Shown in pieces: positions 7,614 to 17,504 of a DNA stretch of 42,874 nt. The translations under genes and the position numbers were made by a program. Positions within the stretch are counted from its first letter, which is position 1; each line of letters opens with the position of its first letter. The DNA is from Candidatus Moraniibacteriota bacterium (GTDB lineage Bacteria; Patescibacteriota; Minisyncoccia; Moranbacterales; GWC2-37-73): positions 1 through 42,874 of the forward strand of contig JAQTLF010000004.1 in NCBI GenBank assembly GCA_028715015.1. Reading direction: 5' to 3'. Under the pieces are notes generated by a model. That model was not told where the DNA came from. It worked only from the letters and a program-made list of their open reading frames with translations, and ran no database searches.

Positions 7614-10319
7614 ATGAAAAACAGAATCAAATTTAGCATTATCGTTAGTCTTGCTTTTTTGGGGTCATGGATGATGCCACAGAAAAGTTTGGCAGCTGCA
7701 AACACATGGACAACTATTGGAACTGCCGGATTTGGTCCAGGAACATCAATGAACTGGGAAGAAAAAATAATTTTTGACCCAGTAACTAAAAACCCCTGGG
7801 TATTAGTATGGGACTCTTCGAATGATCTTTTTTCTGTCATGAAGTATGTTGCTGGATCATGGTCCTATGTTGGAAATTCAGCATTTAATAGCGGTAACCC
7901 TGGGCATTTTCCAGTGCTTGTTTTTAACCCGCAAACAAACGAGCCTTATGTAGCATTTAGAAGTGGGACTGATAGTGCACGTTACAATAGTGTAATGAAA
8001 TTTAATGGCACCAATTGGGTTTATGTTGGACAATACGAACAATTTGCGGATAATTGGGAAACTTCAAATATTGCAACTATTTTTTTAGATTTTGATCCTG
8101 TCACCAATGACCCATATGTATTACAACCCGCATCTGATACTTTGTCTGGAGGTAAACTAATGAGATATAATAGTCCAACAGATAATTGGACTTCCGTTGG
8201 CCCCACAACAAATACCTACACGCTTGTTAATGATACCATCTCAACCTCATTTTATATTGAAGGATTTGCATTCAATAAAAACACTCACAGACCAAATGCA
8301 TTAATAGAAAGACACATTCAAAGCTATGATATGTACAATCAAGATTTCATGCTTATGGAATTCAATGGAACTACATGGTCTCAAGTTGGTGGAATGATAA
8401 ACAGCAGTGCTGATTACACTTATCCTGGATATCCAGACCTGGTTTTTAACCCGGTTACCAATGAACCTTATGTGGCTTATCAAAGAAGTGGTTGCAAAAT
8501 AAAAAAATTTGATGGAGCAAATTGGACCAATATTGGAAATGGGCAATGTAGTACTGACACCGCTTACGCACCGCACATAGCTTTTGATCTTGATACAAAT
8601 ATTCCATACGTTTCTTTTACTGATGATGGAATTAATAACAATTCTGATCAAGCAACTGTCACAAAATTAAATGGAAGCAGCTGGGACGTTGTTGGACAAA
8701 GAGGTTTTTCTTCTCAGGCCACATCAAATGTTCAAATAGCATTCAATCCAACCACAAAAGAACCATGGGTCGCATTCAGAGATTCAGCGAATGGAAACAG
8801 AACAACCGTAATGAAATTCAATTCAAACACGGTTGAAGCGCCAACTGCCTCGCCAGCTGCTGGAATTTATACATCAATTCAATCAGTAACACTCTCGACA
8901 ACAACTTCCGGAGCTGAGATTCGCTACACAACGAATGGATCAACGCCGTCCGCTTCTTCAACTTTATATAGCGGACCAATTTCAGTTTCATCATCTCAAA
9001 CAATCAAGGCGATTGCCATAAAATCAGGAATGGGAGATAGTGATATTTTTTCTGGAACATATACAATAAACATACCGCCAACCGTTTCCACTCCAACAGC
9101 AAGTCCAGCAGGAGGAACTCCGCCAGATAGTGGCACATGCACAGATGAGGATATGAGCATAACATTATCATCTTCAACTCCAGACGTCACCATCTATTAC
9201 ACAACTAACAACACTGACCCATCCAGATCATCAACACAATACACTGAACCCATAAATATCACAGAATCTGCAGTAATAAAAGCATTTGCAGTCAAAAGTG
9301 GCATGCTCGACAGTCAAATTCTCACACAAAACTACTGCATTGTGGTTCATAGACCAATCTTATCGCCAGCTGGCGGAACTTATGATGATCCTCAAACAGT
9401 TACTATGACACTTCCAACTCGCGACTCTTTGGCTTATTACACACTGGATGGTTCAGATCCTTACATGCGAACAGGTGGAGCTTGGTACACAAACGCAGAC
9501 CCGTACGATATAATTATAGATAAAAACACAACACTCAAAACAATTGCATTTAATGGAGCCTTAGTTGCTGGCTTTCCAGTTACAGCAAATTATTACATAA
9601 AAACAAAAAAACCAAGTGCCTCAATTTCTGGCTCAACATATTCATCAAATCAATCAATCACCCTTTCTTCAACCACATCTGGAGCAAGGATCTATTACAC
9701 ACTTAATGGTTCAACTCCAAGTGTATCATCCATCGAATTTGTTGTCGGAGTTAGTGCTCCAATAAGCATTTCATCAACCACAACAATTAAAGCAATTGCA
9801 ATAAAATCTGACTTAACTAATTCAGATGTTATGAGCGAAACGTATACAATAATTTCCCTAGCAACTCCTATTTATCGCCTATACAACACAAAGAATGGCG
9901 CGTTTCTTTACACGAAAGGAGAAGCCGACAGGGATTTTGTGTTAAACAAATTCCATGATTTTGAATTCACAGACGGAATACCTGCCTATTATTCATCTCT
10001 TGATGTTCAAGACGGCTTAACTCCAATTTATCGTTTGTACAACACGAAAAATGGAGCGTTTCTCTATACAAAAGGTGATGCTGATAGGGATTATGTGTTA
10101 AACAAATTCCATGATTTTGAATTTACAGATGGCGCACCGGCATTTTATGCCCCACTGACATATCAAGAAGGTCTGACGCCAATCTACAGACTGTACAACA
10201 GAGTTACAGGCATGTTTCTCTACACCAGAGGAGAAGCCGACAGGGATTATGTTTTGAACAAATGGTCTGATTTCGAATTTACCGATGGCACACCAGCATT
10301 CTATGCAAAAACAAACTAG
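7614..10319 (+). CDS. Large secreted multidomain surface protein (propeller-like repeats, chitobiase-C-like domains, DUF5648)
   Basis: 901 residues from ATG 7614, where a clear signal peptide starts (MKNRIKFSIIV to SLAAA). Residues about 30-405 carry repeats like VFNPQTNEPYVAF and SWxxVG, suggesting a beta-propeller. Four chitobiase/hexosaminidase C-terminal-like domains follow (motifs YYTTN, GSTPS, TIKAIAIKSG). Three 52-residue DUF5648 repeats end the protein (IYRLYNTKNGAFLYT, DFEFTDG). No catalytic residues recognised, so a wall- or glycan-binding surface protein is likely. The DUF5648 repeats closely match those of the SpoIID protein at 26.5 kb. Confidence 0.85.
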   Translation: MKNRIKFSIIVSLAFLGSWMMPQKSLAAANTWTTIGTAGFGPGTSMNWEEKIIFDPVTKNPWVLVWDSSNDLFSVMKYVAGSWSYVGNSAFNSGNPGHFPVLVFNPQTNEPYVAFRSGTDSARYNSVMKFNGTNWVYVGQYEQFADNWETSNIATIFLDFDPVTNDPYVLQPASDTLSGGKLMRYNSPTDNWTSVGPTTNTYTLVNDTISTSFYIEGFAFNKNTHRPNALIERHIQSYDMYNQDFMLMEFNGTTWSQVGGMINSSADYTYPGYPDLVFNPVTNEPYVAYQRSGCKIKKFDGANWTNIGNGQCSTDTAYAPHIAFDLDTNIPYVSFTDDGINNNSDQATVTKLNGSSWDVVGQRGFSSQATSNVQIAFNPTTKEPWVAFRDSANGNRTTVMKFNSNTVEAPTASPAAGIYTSIQSVTLSTTTSGAEIRYTTNGSTPSASSTLYSGPISVSSSQTIKAIAIKSGMGDSDIFSGTYTINIPPTVSTPTASPAGGTPPDSGTCTDEDMSITLSSSTPDVTIYYTTNNTDPSRSSTQYTEPINITESAVIKAFAVKSGMLDSQILTQNYCIVVHRPILSPAGGTYDDPQTVTMTLPTRDSLAYYTLDGSDPYMRTGGAWYTNADPYDIIIDKNTTLKTIAFNGALVAGFPVTANYYIKTKKPSASISGSTYSSNQSITLSSTTSGARIYYTLNGSTPSVSSIEFVVGVSAPISISSTTTIKAIAIKSDLTNSDVMSETYTIISLATPIYRLYNTKNGAFLYTKGEADRDFVLNKFHDFEFTDGIPAYYSSLDVQDGLTPIYRLYNTKNGAFLYTKGDADRDYVLNKFHDFEFTDGAPAFYAPLTYQEGLTPIYRLYNRVTGMFLYTRGEADRDYVLNKWSDFEFTDGTPAFYAKTN
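9864..10316 (+). repeat. Three tandem DUF5648 coding repeats, 156-bp period
   Basis: The units start near 9864, 10020 and 10176 and are strongly alike in DNA as well as protein. Closely related units sit at 26695-27150 in another gene, giving a substrate for recombination or gene conversion. Confidence 0.85.
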
Positions 10320-10351
10320 GAGAAAAAGAAATTACTAATAAATACGCACTG

Positions 10352-10387
10352 CAAGCAAAAAAGCGACAATCGTCGCTTTTTTGCTTG
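10352..10387. terminator. Long bidirectional terminator
   Basis: CAAGCAAAAAAGCGAC pairs over 16 bp with GTCGCTTTTTTGCTTG, with a 4-nt loop. It stands between convergent genes ending at 10319 and 10390. Confidence 0.92.
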
Positions 10388-10389
10388 AT

Positions 10390-11217
10390 TTAAATAAATT
10401 TTTCATCATAAAATGGGTCATTTGCAATTTCACTCCCCCATCTTTTTCGCATATATTTTTGCTCTTGAAGAAATTTTCGATATCTTTCTAATTTCCTAAA
10501 TTTCAAAAATTTTATTGGTGCTAACAATTTGTAGATGTTTTTCACATCTGATTTTCTGCTGGCAGATTCATGATGATACAGTTTAGCGTGTGGAGTACAG
10601 ATGATTTTATGTCCAAGATCACGAAGCTTTAAGCAATAATCCACATCATTATATGCAATTGGCAAATTCTTTTCATCAAATCCCCCAATCTTTTCAAAAA
10701 GATCTTTTCTGGTCATCATGCAGGCCGCAGTGACAGCTCCCCATTCCCTGGGCTCATCAAATTTTATTTCCTCCTCTTTCCATGTTCTGAACGCATGGAT
10801 TGCCAGCCGCTTTTCTTCAAGCATAACACCGGCGTGTTGGATTGCGCCATTAGGATACAAAAGCTTTACACCAACGGCTCCAACTTTTTCATCTTCAAAA
10901 CATTTCAACATTTCCTCGAGCCAATTTTCAGAAATAACCTCTGTATCATTGTTCAAAAAAAGAAGATATTCCCCTTTTGCATGTTTTACTGCAAAATTGT
11001 TTATGGCCGAGAAATTAAACTGGTCAGCATAATCCAAATTTTTTATTTTTTCATTGTTTGCAAATCTTTTCAGATATTCGTCAGTTTTTTCCTCAACACT
11101 ATTATTATCAACCAAAATAACTTCATAATTCTCATAAGAAGTTTTTTGCAAAATGCTTTCAAGACATTTTTGAAGCAATTCAATTTTATCCTTAAACGGA
11201 ATAATAATGGAAATCAT
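10390..11217 (-). CDS. GT2 glycosyltransferase (rhamnosyltransferase-like)
   Basis: 275 residues with a single GT-A domain. Motifs are ISIIIPFKDK at the N-terminus, ILVDNNS, the DxD-like FLNNDTEV, and the acceptor-side NDVDYCLKLRDLG followed by KLYHHES. No TM segments, so it acts at the cytosolic membrane face on a growing lipid-linked glycan. It starts inside the TAATG overlap with the upstream GT gene, so the two are translationally coupled. Confidence 0.88.
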   Translation of the reverse strand: MISIIIPFKDKIELLQKCLESILQKTSYENYEVILVDNNSVEEKTDEYLKRFANNEKIKNLDYADQFNFSAINNFAVKHAKGEYLLFLNNDTEVISENWLEEMLKCFEDEKVGAVGVKLLYPNGAIQHAGVMLEEKRLAIHAFRTWKEEEIKFDEPREWGAVTAACMMTRKDLFEKIGGFDEKNLPIAYNDVDYCLKLRDLGHKIICTPHAKLYHHESASRKSDVKNIYKLLAPIKFLKFRKLERYRKFLQEQKYMRKRWGSEIANDPFYDEKFI

Positions 11218-13274
11218 TATTTGTAATTTTCAATAAATTCTTTAATCTCTGAATTACTTTTATTTTTAAGATCAGCAATGCCAAATATGAAATCATCTTT
11301 TATGATCAGGTTCCATTTTTTATAAAAATGAACCCAAGAGTTGATAAAAGAAGTTTTATCATGTCTGACACTGACATATTTTTCAGTTCCAGGATCACGC
11401 TTTATTTCATAATTAACATGATGATGAACAACACTGGCAGTTGGAGCATGGACAATTCTCAGTCCATGTTTAACAAATTGCATATAATAATCATTGTCCT
11501 CATATGCATTGACGAATCCAGAATCAAAATTTGCCAGATGCAAATATTTTCTTTTTGTCATTGTTGCTCCAGTTCCAAGCCAATCATAATCACGTTTTAT
11601 CATGGTATGAAGATCACAATCACTCTTGCCAACATTGTCCAATTTAAATTCAATGAAATTGTCATCGATTTTTTTTATCAGACCGCCAGTGTATTGTATT
11701 CTGTGATCAGGAAAAATGATCCGTGCGCAACATGAGGCTATATCGTCAGATTCATTGATTCTTATGACCATTTCCTCCAGAAAATGTTCAGCTACTTCGA
11801 TATCATTATCAAAATAAAGCACATAATCACCATTCACCAATTTGGTGGCTTCCCTTCTTCCGCCGGCAGCTTTAAGATTTTCCTTAGAGAACACGACTTT
11901 TATGTTGCTCTTGCCGTTTATTGTGTGAAGATATTCCAAAACCTTGCCGTATGTTGATCCGTTGTCCCAAATAAGAATTTCGTAATTTATGTTTTTGGCA
12001 TTTTTCTTGATTTTTTCAACAGTATTTTTTAACTGCTTGAAGCGATTAAAAGAAAGGATTACCATGGAAACTTTTTCTTTAAACTCACCTTCGTATACAA
12101 GCTTCCTGAATTTGGCTTCTTTAATAATCATTTCAACATTTTTTGCATGCTTTTCATTTTCCACCAAAGTATTTTGACTTCCATGGATCCTATGATAATA
12201 TAAATATTTATCGATAAAACCGAAAGCCTTTGGCATATAGAATGCTACCCGCAAAAACATGTCGTAGTCATGCGTTCCGCCAAATCTTGGATCAAACAGA
12301 CCGACTTTCAAAAATGCATCCTTATGAATAATCTTCAAATGGCTCGAAACCATCCCTTTCAACAAATCCTCAAATTGATTCTTGTTGGCTGCTCTTTTCC
12401 CAAACCAAACTTTTCTCAAGAATTTGTCATTCTCATCAACCTCTATCCTGTTTGAATAAACAAGTCTCAATCTTGGATTATTTTCAATGTGTTTTGCCAT
12501 CTCTAAAAGCGCATTCTCTGGCAAATAATCGTCGCAATCCAAAAAGGCAACCCATTCGCCTTTTGAGTTCAGCACTTGCGAATTCAGAGATGCGGATATT
12601 CCCTTGTTTTCTTTATTATAAACAATCGTTATCTTTTCATTGGATTCATATTTTTTCAAAATTTCCCTATTTTTAGGATCTGATGAATTGTCATCGACAA
12701 TCAAGATGTCATAATTTTTATAATCCTGATCCAAAGCACTTTGAATGCATTTCTCCAAATATTTTGAATGATTGTAGCTTGCGATTCCTATCGTAATGGA
12801 AGGGCTTGTTCGCATTATTGAATTTTTTATTTTCTTGAAATTTATTTTTCTCAGCAAAAAAATAACCCTATAAAAAAGAATAACGGAAAAATCTTTTATT
12901 CTGAACACAAATTTTGGTATTAGTTTTTTGATTTTTTTCTTATACAATTTATAGACACCATTGGAAATTCTCCAACGTAAAGAAGTTTTCATTTCATAAA
13001 GTTCTTCTCTTATTTTTTCCAACTCATGATGTTCCTCAATATTTTTTTTATACAAATGTTCAAATTTGTACTTTTCATCAATCAAATCATTAAGCAAACA
13101 ATCGTTCAGTTTTTTGATTTTTTCCACATCTTTAAAACCCGAAGAAAAATCGTTTTCATTCAAGCCAATTTCGTCAAAATATTTTTTGCATATTTTCAAA
13201 CGAGCACCATTATGGTCATCTTTGGCATCATGCATTGGGACTATCTTTGAAATTTTAGTAGTGTTGTTGTCCAT
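11217..13274 (-). CDS. Tandem GT2 glycosyltransferase with N-terminal coiled coil
   Basis: 685 residues. About 45-100 is charged and helical (coiled coil). GT2 domain 1 lies at about 155-370 (TIGIASYNHSKYLEKCI, VDDNSSD, LDCDDYLP). GT2 domain 2 lies at about 400-640 (VSMVILSFNRF, WDNGST, YFDNDIEV, ending near YEDNDYYMQF). Two active sites in one chain suggest a polymerising or two-step transferase for a surface polysaccharide. The stop overlaps the next gene's ATG by one base. Confidence 0.87.
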   Translation of the reverse strand: MDNNTTKISKIVPMHDAKDDHNGARLKICKKYFDEIGLNENDFSSGFKDVEKIKKLNDCLLNDLIDEKYKFEHLYKKNIEEHHELEKIREELYEMKTSLRWRISNGVYKLYKKKIKKLIPKFVFRIKDFSVILFYRVIFLLRKINFKKIKNSIMRTSPSITIGIASYNHSKYLEKCIQSALDQDYKNYDILIVDDNSSDPKNREILKKYESNEKITIVYNKENKGISASLNSQVLNSKGEWVAFLDCDDYLPENALLEMAKHIENNPRLRLVYSNRIEVDENDKFLRKVWFGKRAANKNQFEDLLKGMVSSHLKIIHKDAFLKVGLFDPRFGGTHDYDMFLRVAFYMPKAFGFIDKYLYYHRIHGSQNTLVENEKHAKNVEMIIKEAKFRKLVYEGEFKEKVSMVILSFNRFKQLKNTVEKIKKNAKNINYEILIWDNGSTYGKVLEYLHTINGKSNIKVVFSKENLKAAGGRREATKLVNGDYVLYFDNDIEVAEHFLEEMVIRINESDDIASCCARIIFPDHRIQYTGGLIKKIDDNFIEFKLDNVGKSDCDLHTMIKRDYDWLGTGATMTKRKYLHLANFDSGFVNAYEDNDYYMQFVKHGLRIVHAPTASVVHHHVNYEIKRDPGTEKYVSVRHDKTSFINSWVHFYKKWNLIIKDDFIFGIADLKNKSNSEIKEFIENYK

Positions 13275-13383
13275 TATTCAGTTATTTTGCCATTTTATTT
13301 GACAAATTTCATTAAATATTTATCGGGAGCAAAAATTTCATGGATATAGAAGGCAACAATAAATTTTTATACAACTTCTCAAT

Positions 13384-13782
13384 TCATTGCTTATTCATAT
13401 TAAATTTATCCTGCAAAACAAATTTACTTAACAAATAAGTAAAGGGCATTGTTACAATAATACCCACTATTGGTGCCAGTTTTATATTATAATGCATTTT
13501 CTCCACAAGTATATACAGAAAAAACATATTCAATAAATATTGCGCGAGATATACGAATGGAAAACTTAGAAATTTTTTCAAACTAAAATATGATTTGAAC
13601 ACTAAAATAGTGTTCAAATAATATGACACTATAATACCCAAAAAAAATGCGACGGAGTACGAAATAAAGTATGGGAAAAAAAATAATAAGGCATAATATA
13701 TAACATAACTTGTCAGAGTATTAAAACCACCAACAAAAATAAAACGTATAAATTTCTTATATTTATTTATCAATCTTTTCAT
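13384..13782 (-). CDS. gtrA: GtrA-family membrane protein
   Basis: About 132 residues from the second Met (MKRLINKYK); the longer ORF starts at 13800. Four TM helices and the family motif RFIFVGGFNTLTSYVIYY near the N-terminus. GtrA proteins are thought to flip polyprenyl-phosphate-glucose across the membrane. It sits with GtrB and GtrII, supporting the O-antigen-style side-chain role. The DNA here is visibly AT-richer than galE. Confidence 0.85.
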   Translation of the reverse strand: MKRLINKYKKFIRFIFVGGFNTLTSYVIYYALLFFFPYFISYSVAFFLGIIVSYYLNTILVFKSYFSLKKFLSFPFVYLAQYLLNMFFLYILVEKMHYNIKLAPIVGIIVTMPFTYLLSKFVLQDKFNMNKQ

Positions 13783-13817
13783 GATTATAACACTATTCAT
13801 TATTACATTTACTATTA

Positions 13818-14756
13818 TTATTTGTCTCTTAAATATTCCCAGGTTTTTCTTATGCCATCCTTTAAATTTATTATTGAAATATTTCCGACCTCATTTCTGG
13901 TTCTATCCATATTTAAAACGATACTCTTCACATCAACCTCCCTATCTGGCTGGTTGTCTATTTCAATTTTTTTCCCAACTATCTCTTGAATCATACCTAC
14001 AAGACTGCTTATACTCAAACCAAATCCACTGCCTACATTATAGATATTATATTTGGTCGTCTTTGTAAAAAGCAGCTTCGTGATATTAATCAAGTCATCA
14101 ATATAAATATAATCCCTAATATTATTACCATCACCAAAAATTGTAATTGGTTTTCCCTGTTTAATTAAATTAAGAAAAATAGGTATTATACCCTGACTTC
14201 CGACAAGATTTTGACCAGGACCGTATGGATTTGCGTAACGCAAAATAAGATATTCAAGCCCCCTATTTATCTTATAATATTCCAGATATTTTTCTATTGT
14301 TAATTTCGATATGGCATATGGAGAGATTGGATTTGTGCTATCATTTTCGTTTAGCAGTTCTTTTTGTGTATCACCATAAATTGCTCCGCCAGAAGATGAA
14401 AAGATGACCTTTGAAACTTTTGCATTTGCGCATTCATCCAATAAAGTTATTGTGCCTCTAATGTTAGTATCAATATCAATCAAGGGATCATTCATGGATG
14501 AACCAGGGGTAGTCAGTGAAATAAAATGGAAAACATAATCAATTCCTTTCAAGGCTTTTTTTAAATCATCTCTGTTTAAAAAATTTCCCTGAATCATTAT
14601 AAAATCATCACCAAAACAATCTAAATTTTTGGAGAATCCATCCTTGAATAAGTCAAATGCAAAAATTTTATATTTTTCATCTTTATTAAGGGATTTTGCT
14701 AAATTGCTACCTATAAATCCATCAGCTCCAAGTATCAATATTTTCTGTTTTTTCAT
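13818..14756 (-). CDS. NAD-dependent nucleotide-sugar epimerase/dehydratase (SDR)
   Basis: 312 residues. Rossmann loop GADGFIGS near residue 10, SSSGGAIYGD as the catalytic Ser region, YAISK as the Tyr-Lys pair, and RYANPYGPGQ in the substrate-side segment. This is an extended SDR of the GalE/WbpP type. The exact sugar is not determinable. It lies between gtrA and gtrB, so it may make the sugar nucleotide that GtrB loads onto the lipid. Confidence 0.85.
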   Translation of the reverse strand: MKKQKILILGADGFIGSNLAKSLNKDEKYKIFAFDLFKDGFSKNLDCFGDDFIMIQGNFLNRDDLKKALKGIDYVFHFISLTTPGSSMNDPLIDIDTNIRGTITLLDECANAKVSKVIFSSSGGAIYGDTQKELLNENDSTNPISPYAISKLTIEKYLEYYKINRGLEYLILRYANPYGPGQNLVGSQGIIPIFLNLIKQGKPITIFGDGNNIRDYIYIDDLINITKLLFTKTTKYNIYNVGSGFGLSISSLVGMIQEIVGKKIEIDNQPDREVDVKSIVLNMDRTRNEVGNISIINLKDGIRKTWEYLRDK

Positions 14757-14776
14757 TTAATTATTCAATTACATTA

Positions 14777-15709
14777 TTATTCTTTATCAATATAAACCTC
14801 ATCTATAACATATGATGGTCTTTTTCGCGTCTCATCCAATATTCTCCAAAGATATTCTCCAATTATTCCCAGCATAATCATAATTAGCCCCAATAAGAAA
14901 GTAATAATTGCAATCAATGTTGTAAATCCTTGAACTGGAATCTTGCCAAGTATTGAATCGAAAATTGTATACGCTCCAAACAAAAAACTTACACATGCAA
15001 TAACAAGACCCAGAAACGAAATTATTCTAATAGGCGCATATGAAAATGCTACAAATGAATCAACAAAAAGTTTTATCTTTTTCGATAATGTCCATCTCGA
15101 TTTCCCATGTTTTCTTTCTTTTCTCACATAATACACAAAAGCCTTCTTAAACCCAAGCCAAAAAATAAGGCTCATTATATTGGTATTTTTTTCGCAAATT
15201 TTATCAATTTCTATGACAACTTTTTTATCAAAAAGAACGAAGTCAAATCCCCCTCTAGGGTAATCTTTGATAGCAAAAGTAGCCATCAAAAAATAAAATG
15301 TATTGGAGGCTAATTTTTGCAAAAATGGATCATCCCTATCTTTCCTGGTTGCAATTACTATTTTATTTCCAGCCTCCCACTTCCTAACCATTTCCACAAA
15401 TAGCTCAGGAGGGTCTTGAAGATCTGCATTTATAACACCCACACAATCCCCCTCCGCAAAGTGAATTCCAGCTTGTATTGCAGACATCATGCCAAAATTT
15501 TTGCTTAATTTTACAATCTTTATTCTATCATCCTTTTTTCTTTCCTCGAGAAGCAATGGCAAGGAACGATCACCCGAACCATCATCAACAAAAATAAACT
15601 CTAGCTTGTATTCTGGTAAAAGATTGCCCAATTTTTTTAATTCTGGAATTGTGTACGGGATATTTAGCTCATTATAATAAACGGGTGTAACTATTGAAAA
15701 AGTCTTCAT
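14777..15709 (-). CDS. gtrB: GtrB-like bactoprenol glycosyltransferase
   Basis: 310 residues. GT2 domain with FSIVTPVYYNELNI, FVDDGSGDRS and the metal motif INADLQDPP. Conserved KERKHGKSRW precedes two TM helices (about 228-252 and 264-288). This is the full GtrB/ArnC architecture, transferring a sugar from UDP to undecaprenyl phosphate. Neighbouring GtrA and GtrII complete the pathway. Confidence 0.9.
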   Translation of the reverse strand: MKTFSIVTPVYYNELNIPYTIPELKKLGNLLPEYKLEFIFVDDGSGDRSLPLLLEERKKDDRIKIVKLSKNFGMMSAIQAGIHFAEGDCVGVINADLQDPPELFVEMVRKWEAGNKIVIATRKDRDDPFLQKLASNTFYFLMATFAIKDYPRGGFDFVLFDKKVVIEIDKICEKNTNIMSLIFWLGFKKAFVYYVRKERKHGKSRWTLSKKIKLFVDSFVAFSYAPIRIISFLGLVIACVSFLFGAYTIFDSILGKIPVQGFTTLIAIITFLLGLIMIMLGIIGEYLWRILDETRKRPSYVIDEVYIDKE

Positions 15710-15827
15710 ACTACTTACAATTTCTTTAATTTTTTAATATTAACGTATAATAATTTTGTCATCAATTTTCTTAATTTTACATCCATTATTAGTTTTATTA
15801 ATTAAAAAATTATTTTAATAATCTTTA

Positions 15828-17357
15828 TCATTGTAAACATATTACACCCAATGTTCCAGTGACGCCAACAAAAAAATCAGAATTTGGAGAGATTGATTCA
15901 TTACCACAAAGATCTTTGGCGATATTTACCTCATTATTTGATGCAGCAGAAAAATCAAATCCGCCCACCTCATTTATGAGATTGAGCCTTGACCACTCAG
16001 CTCCAAATGCTGATATATTCATATCGCCCTGCAATGTTTTTATTTGTGTTCCATATCCCCACCTAGTGCCAACAAATGCAATAGTTTTAATTTTTGTAAA
16101 ATTTGGCAACATTTGGAGACGAACTATTATCCTATTTGCCATTTGAATATCTTTCATATTTATTCGCAATTGATCAATATAAACATGATTATTAATACCA
16201 ATAAAACTGAATATTAGTATCGTAGAAATAATAAAAAATATTTTTTTTACACTCTCATCAAAGAGTGTGTAACCCACCACGAGAATGCCAGCCCAAAAAA
16301 CTCCCAGGGAGGCTATAATTCTTGGCACCGGCCACCAAACTGCCAATAAAAGAGATACCCCCCAAACGCCAAGGATGGAAACTGCAAGCAGAATTAAAAC
16401 AGCCATTATAACTTTAAAAGAATTTATAGTATTTTTTCTTCTTAAATAATATAAACGAATCAAGCCAACACAAACAAAAAATAGCAATACAAGTAATAGA
16501 ATTTTTGACCCTAATGGCAATATAGGCTCATTCTGAAAAAACACAGTTTCAACAGAGATTTTAAATTGATACAATCGATTTGAAATATTATGCAAATTTA
16601 TAAAATTACCACGGTCTGCAATTGATATATGCAAAAAAGACAACAACAGTTTATTCATCAAAAAATACACTGATGTACCAGATATAAGCGTAAGAAGTTG
16701 CGGTCCCAGATTGATTCTCCTGATTACATCAAACCAAAAATTATTATCATACTTATACGAATCAGATTTATAGCTGCGCAATGTTTCAATTACAAGCGAC
16801 GTAATAATTGCAACAAAAACGTAATTGATAACCAATTGATACATGCTAATTGCAAAAACAAAAAGAATTGTTGCTAATGAAAATTCCTTCAATTTAAATT
16901 TACTCAAATAAACCGAAGTAAACCCAAAAAAGAGAGAGAAGATGAAAAATGTAAGTGTCATTTTAAATGTAAATATTTCAGCCTGATAAGGGAATAAAGT
17001 GATAAATAAAACAACAAGTGAACTGAGTGTAATGTTATTATTAATCTTCCATATCCTACAAATTATTATGCCTAACAATACGAATCCGATTGCTGCAATA
17101 AACATCAGCAAGGTGGGAGAAAAAACACCTTGAATACCAAGGTAATTAAAAAATTCAAAAAATAACCCTGATCCCCAGCGGCCCTGATATAACACCGTGC
17201 CAATATTTGGAGTAAAAAGCGTAAAAATATAGTCATCAACAGCATACCCCAACGTGAAAAAAGTGATTCCTCTGGCCAAAATAAAGCCAAGGATACTAAT
17301 AATGAAAACTATGCGCTCCTCTTTTGTTAATTTTAATTTCATTATAATGTTATCCAT
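15828..17357 (-). CDS. GtrII/GtrC-type membrane glucosyltransferase
   Basis: About 509 residues from MDNIIMKLK; the ORF extends to 17447 with a less likely start. Ten or more TM helices. The first periplasmic loop has GYAVDDYIF and then YQGRWGSG, the acidic pair plus GRW that mark GtrII-like transferases (GT-C fold). It would move the lipid-linked sugar to the surface glycan outside. It is the specificity component of the gtr set and often the most variable. Confidence 0.78.
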   Translation of the reverse strand: MDNIIMKLKLTKEERIVFIISILGFILARGITFFTLGYAVDDYIFTLFTPNIGTVLYQGRWGSGLFFEFFNYLGIQGVFSPTLLMFIAAIGFVLLGIIICRIWKINNNITLSSLVVLFITLFPYQAEIFTFKMTLTFFIFSLFFGFTSVYLSKFKLKEFSLATILFVFAISMYQLVINYVFVAIITSLVIETLRSYKSDSYKYDNNFWFDVIRRINLGPQLLTLISGTSVYFLMNKLLLSFLHISIADRGNFINLHNISNRLYQFKISVETVFFQNEPILPLGSKILLLVLLFFVCVGLIRLYYLRRKNTINSFKVIMAVLILLAVSILGVWGVSLLLAVWWPVPRIIASLGVFWAGILVVGYTLFDESVKKIFFIISTILIFSFIGINNHVYIDQLRINMKDIQMANRIIVRLQMLPNFTKIKTIAFVGTRWGYGTQIKTLQGDMNISAFGAEWSRLNLINEVGGFDFSAASNNEVNIAKDLCGNESISPNSDFFVGVTGTLGVICLQ

Positions 17358-17504
17358 AAATTTAAATTTATTAACAAAGAAATAGATTTTGATCAATAAA
17401 TATTTTAAATAATAAAATAAAAACCCTTGCCTTTTTATGCACATCACCTAAGTAAAATATTTTTTACATCTTCTTCAGATAAAGCTTGCAATCAACAAAC
17501 TATG

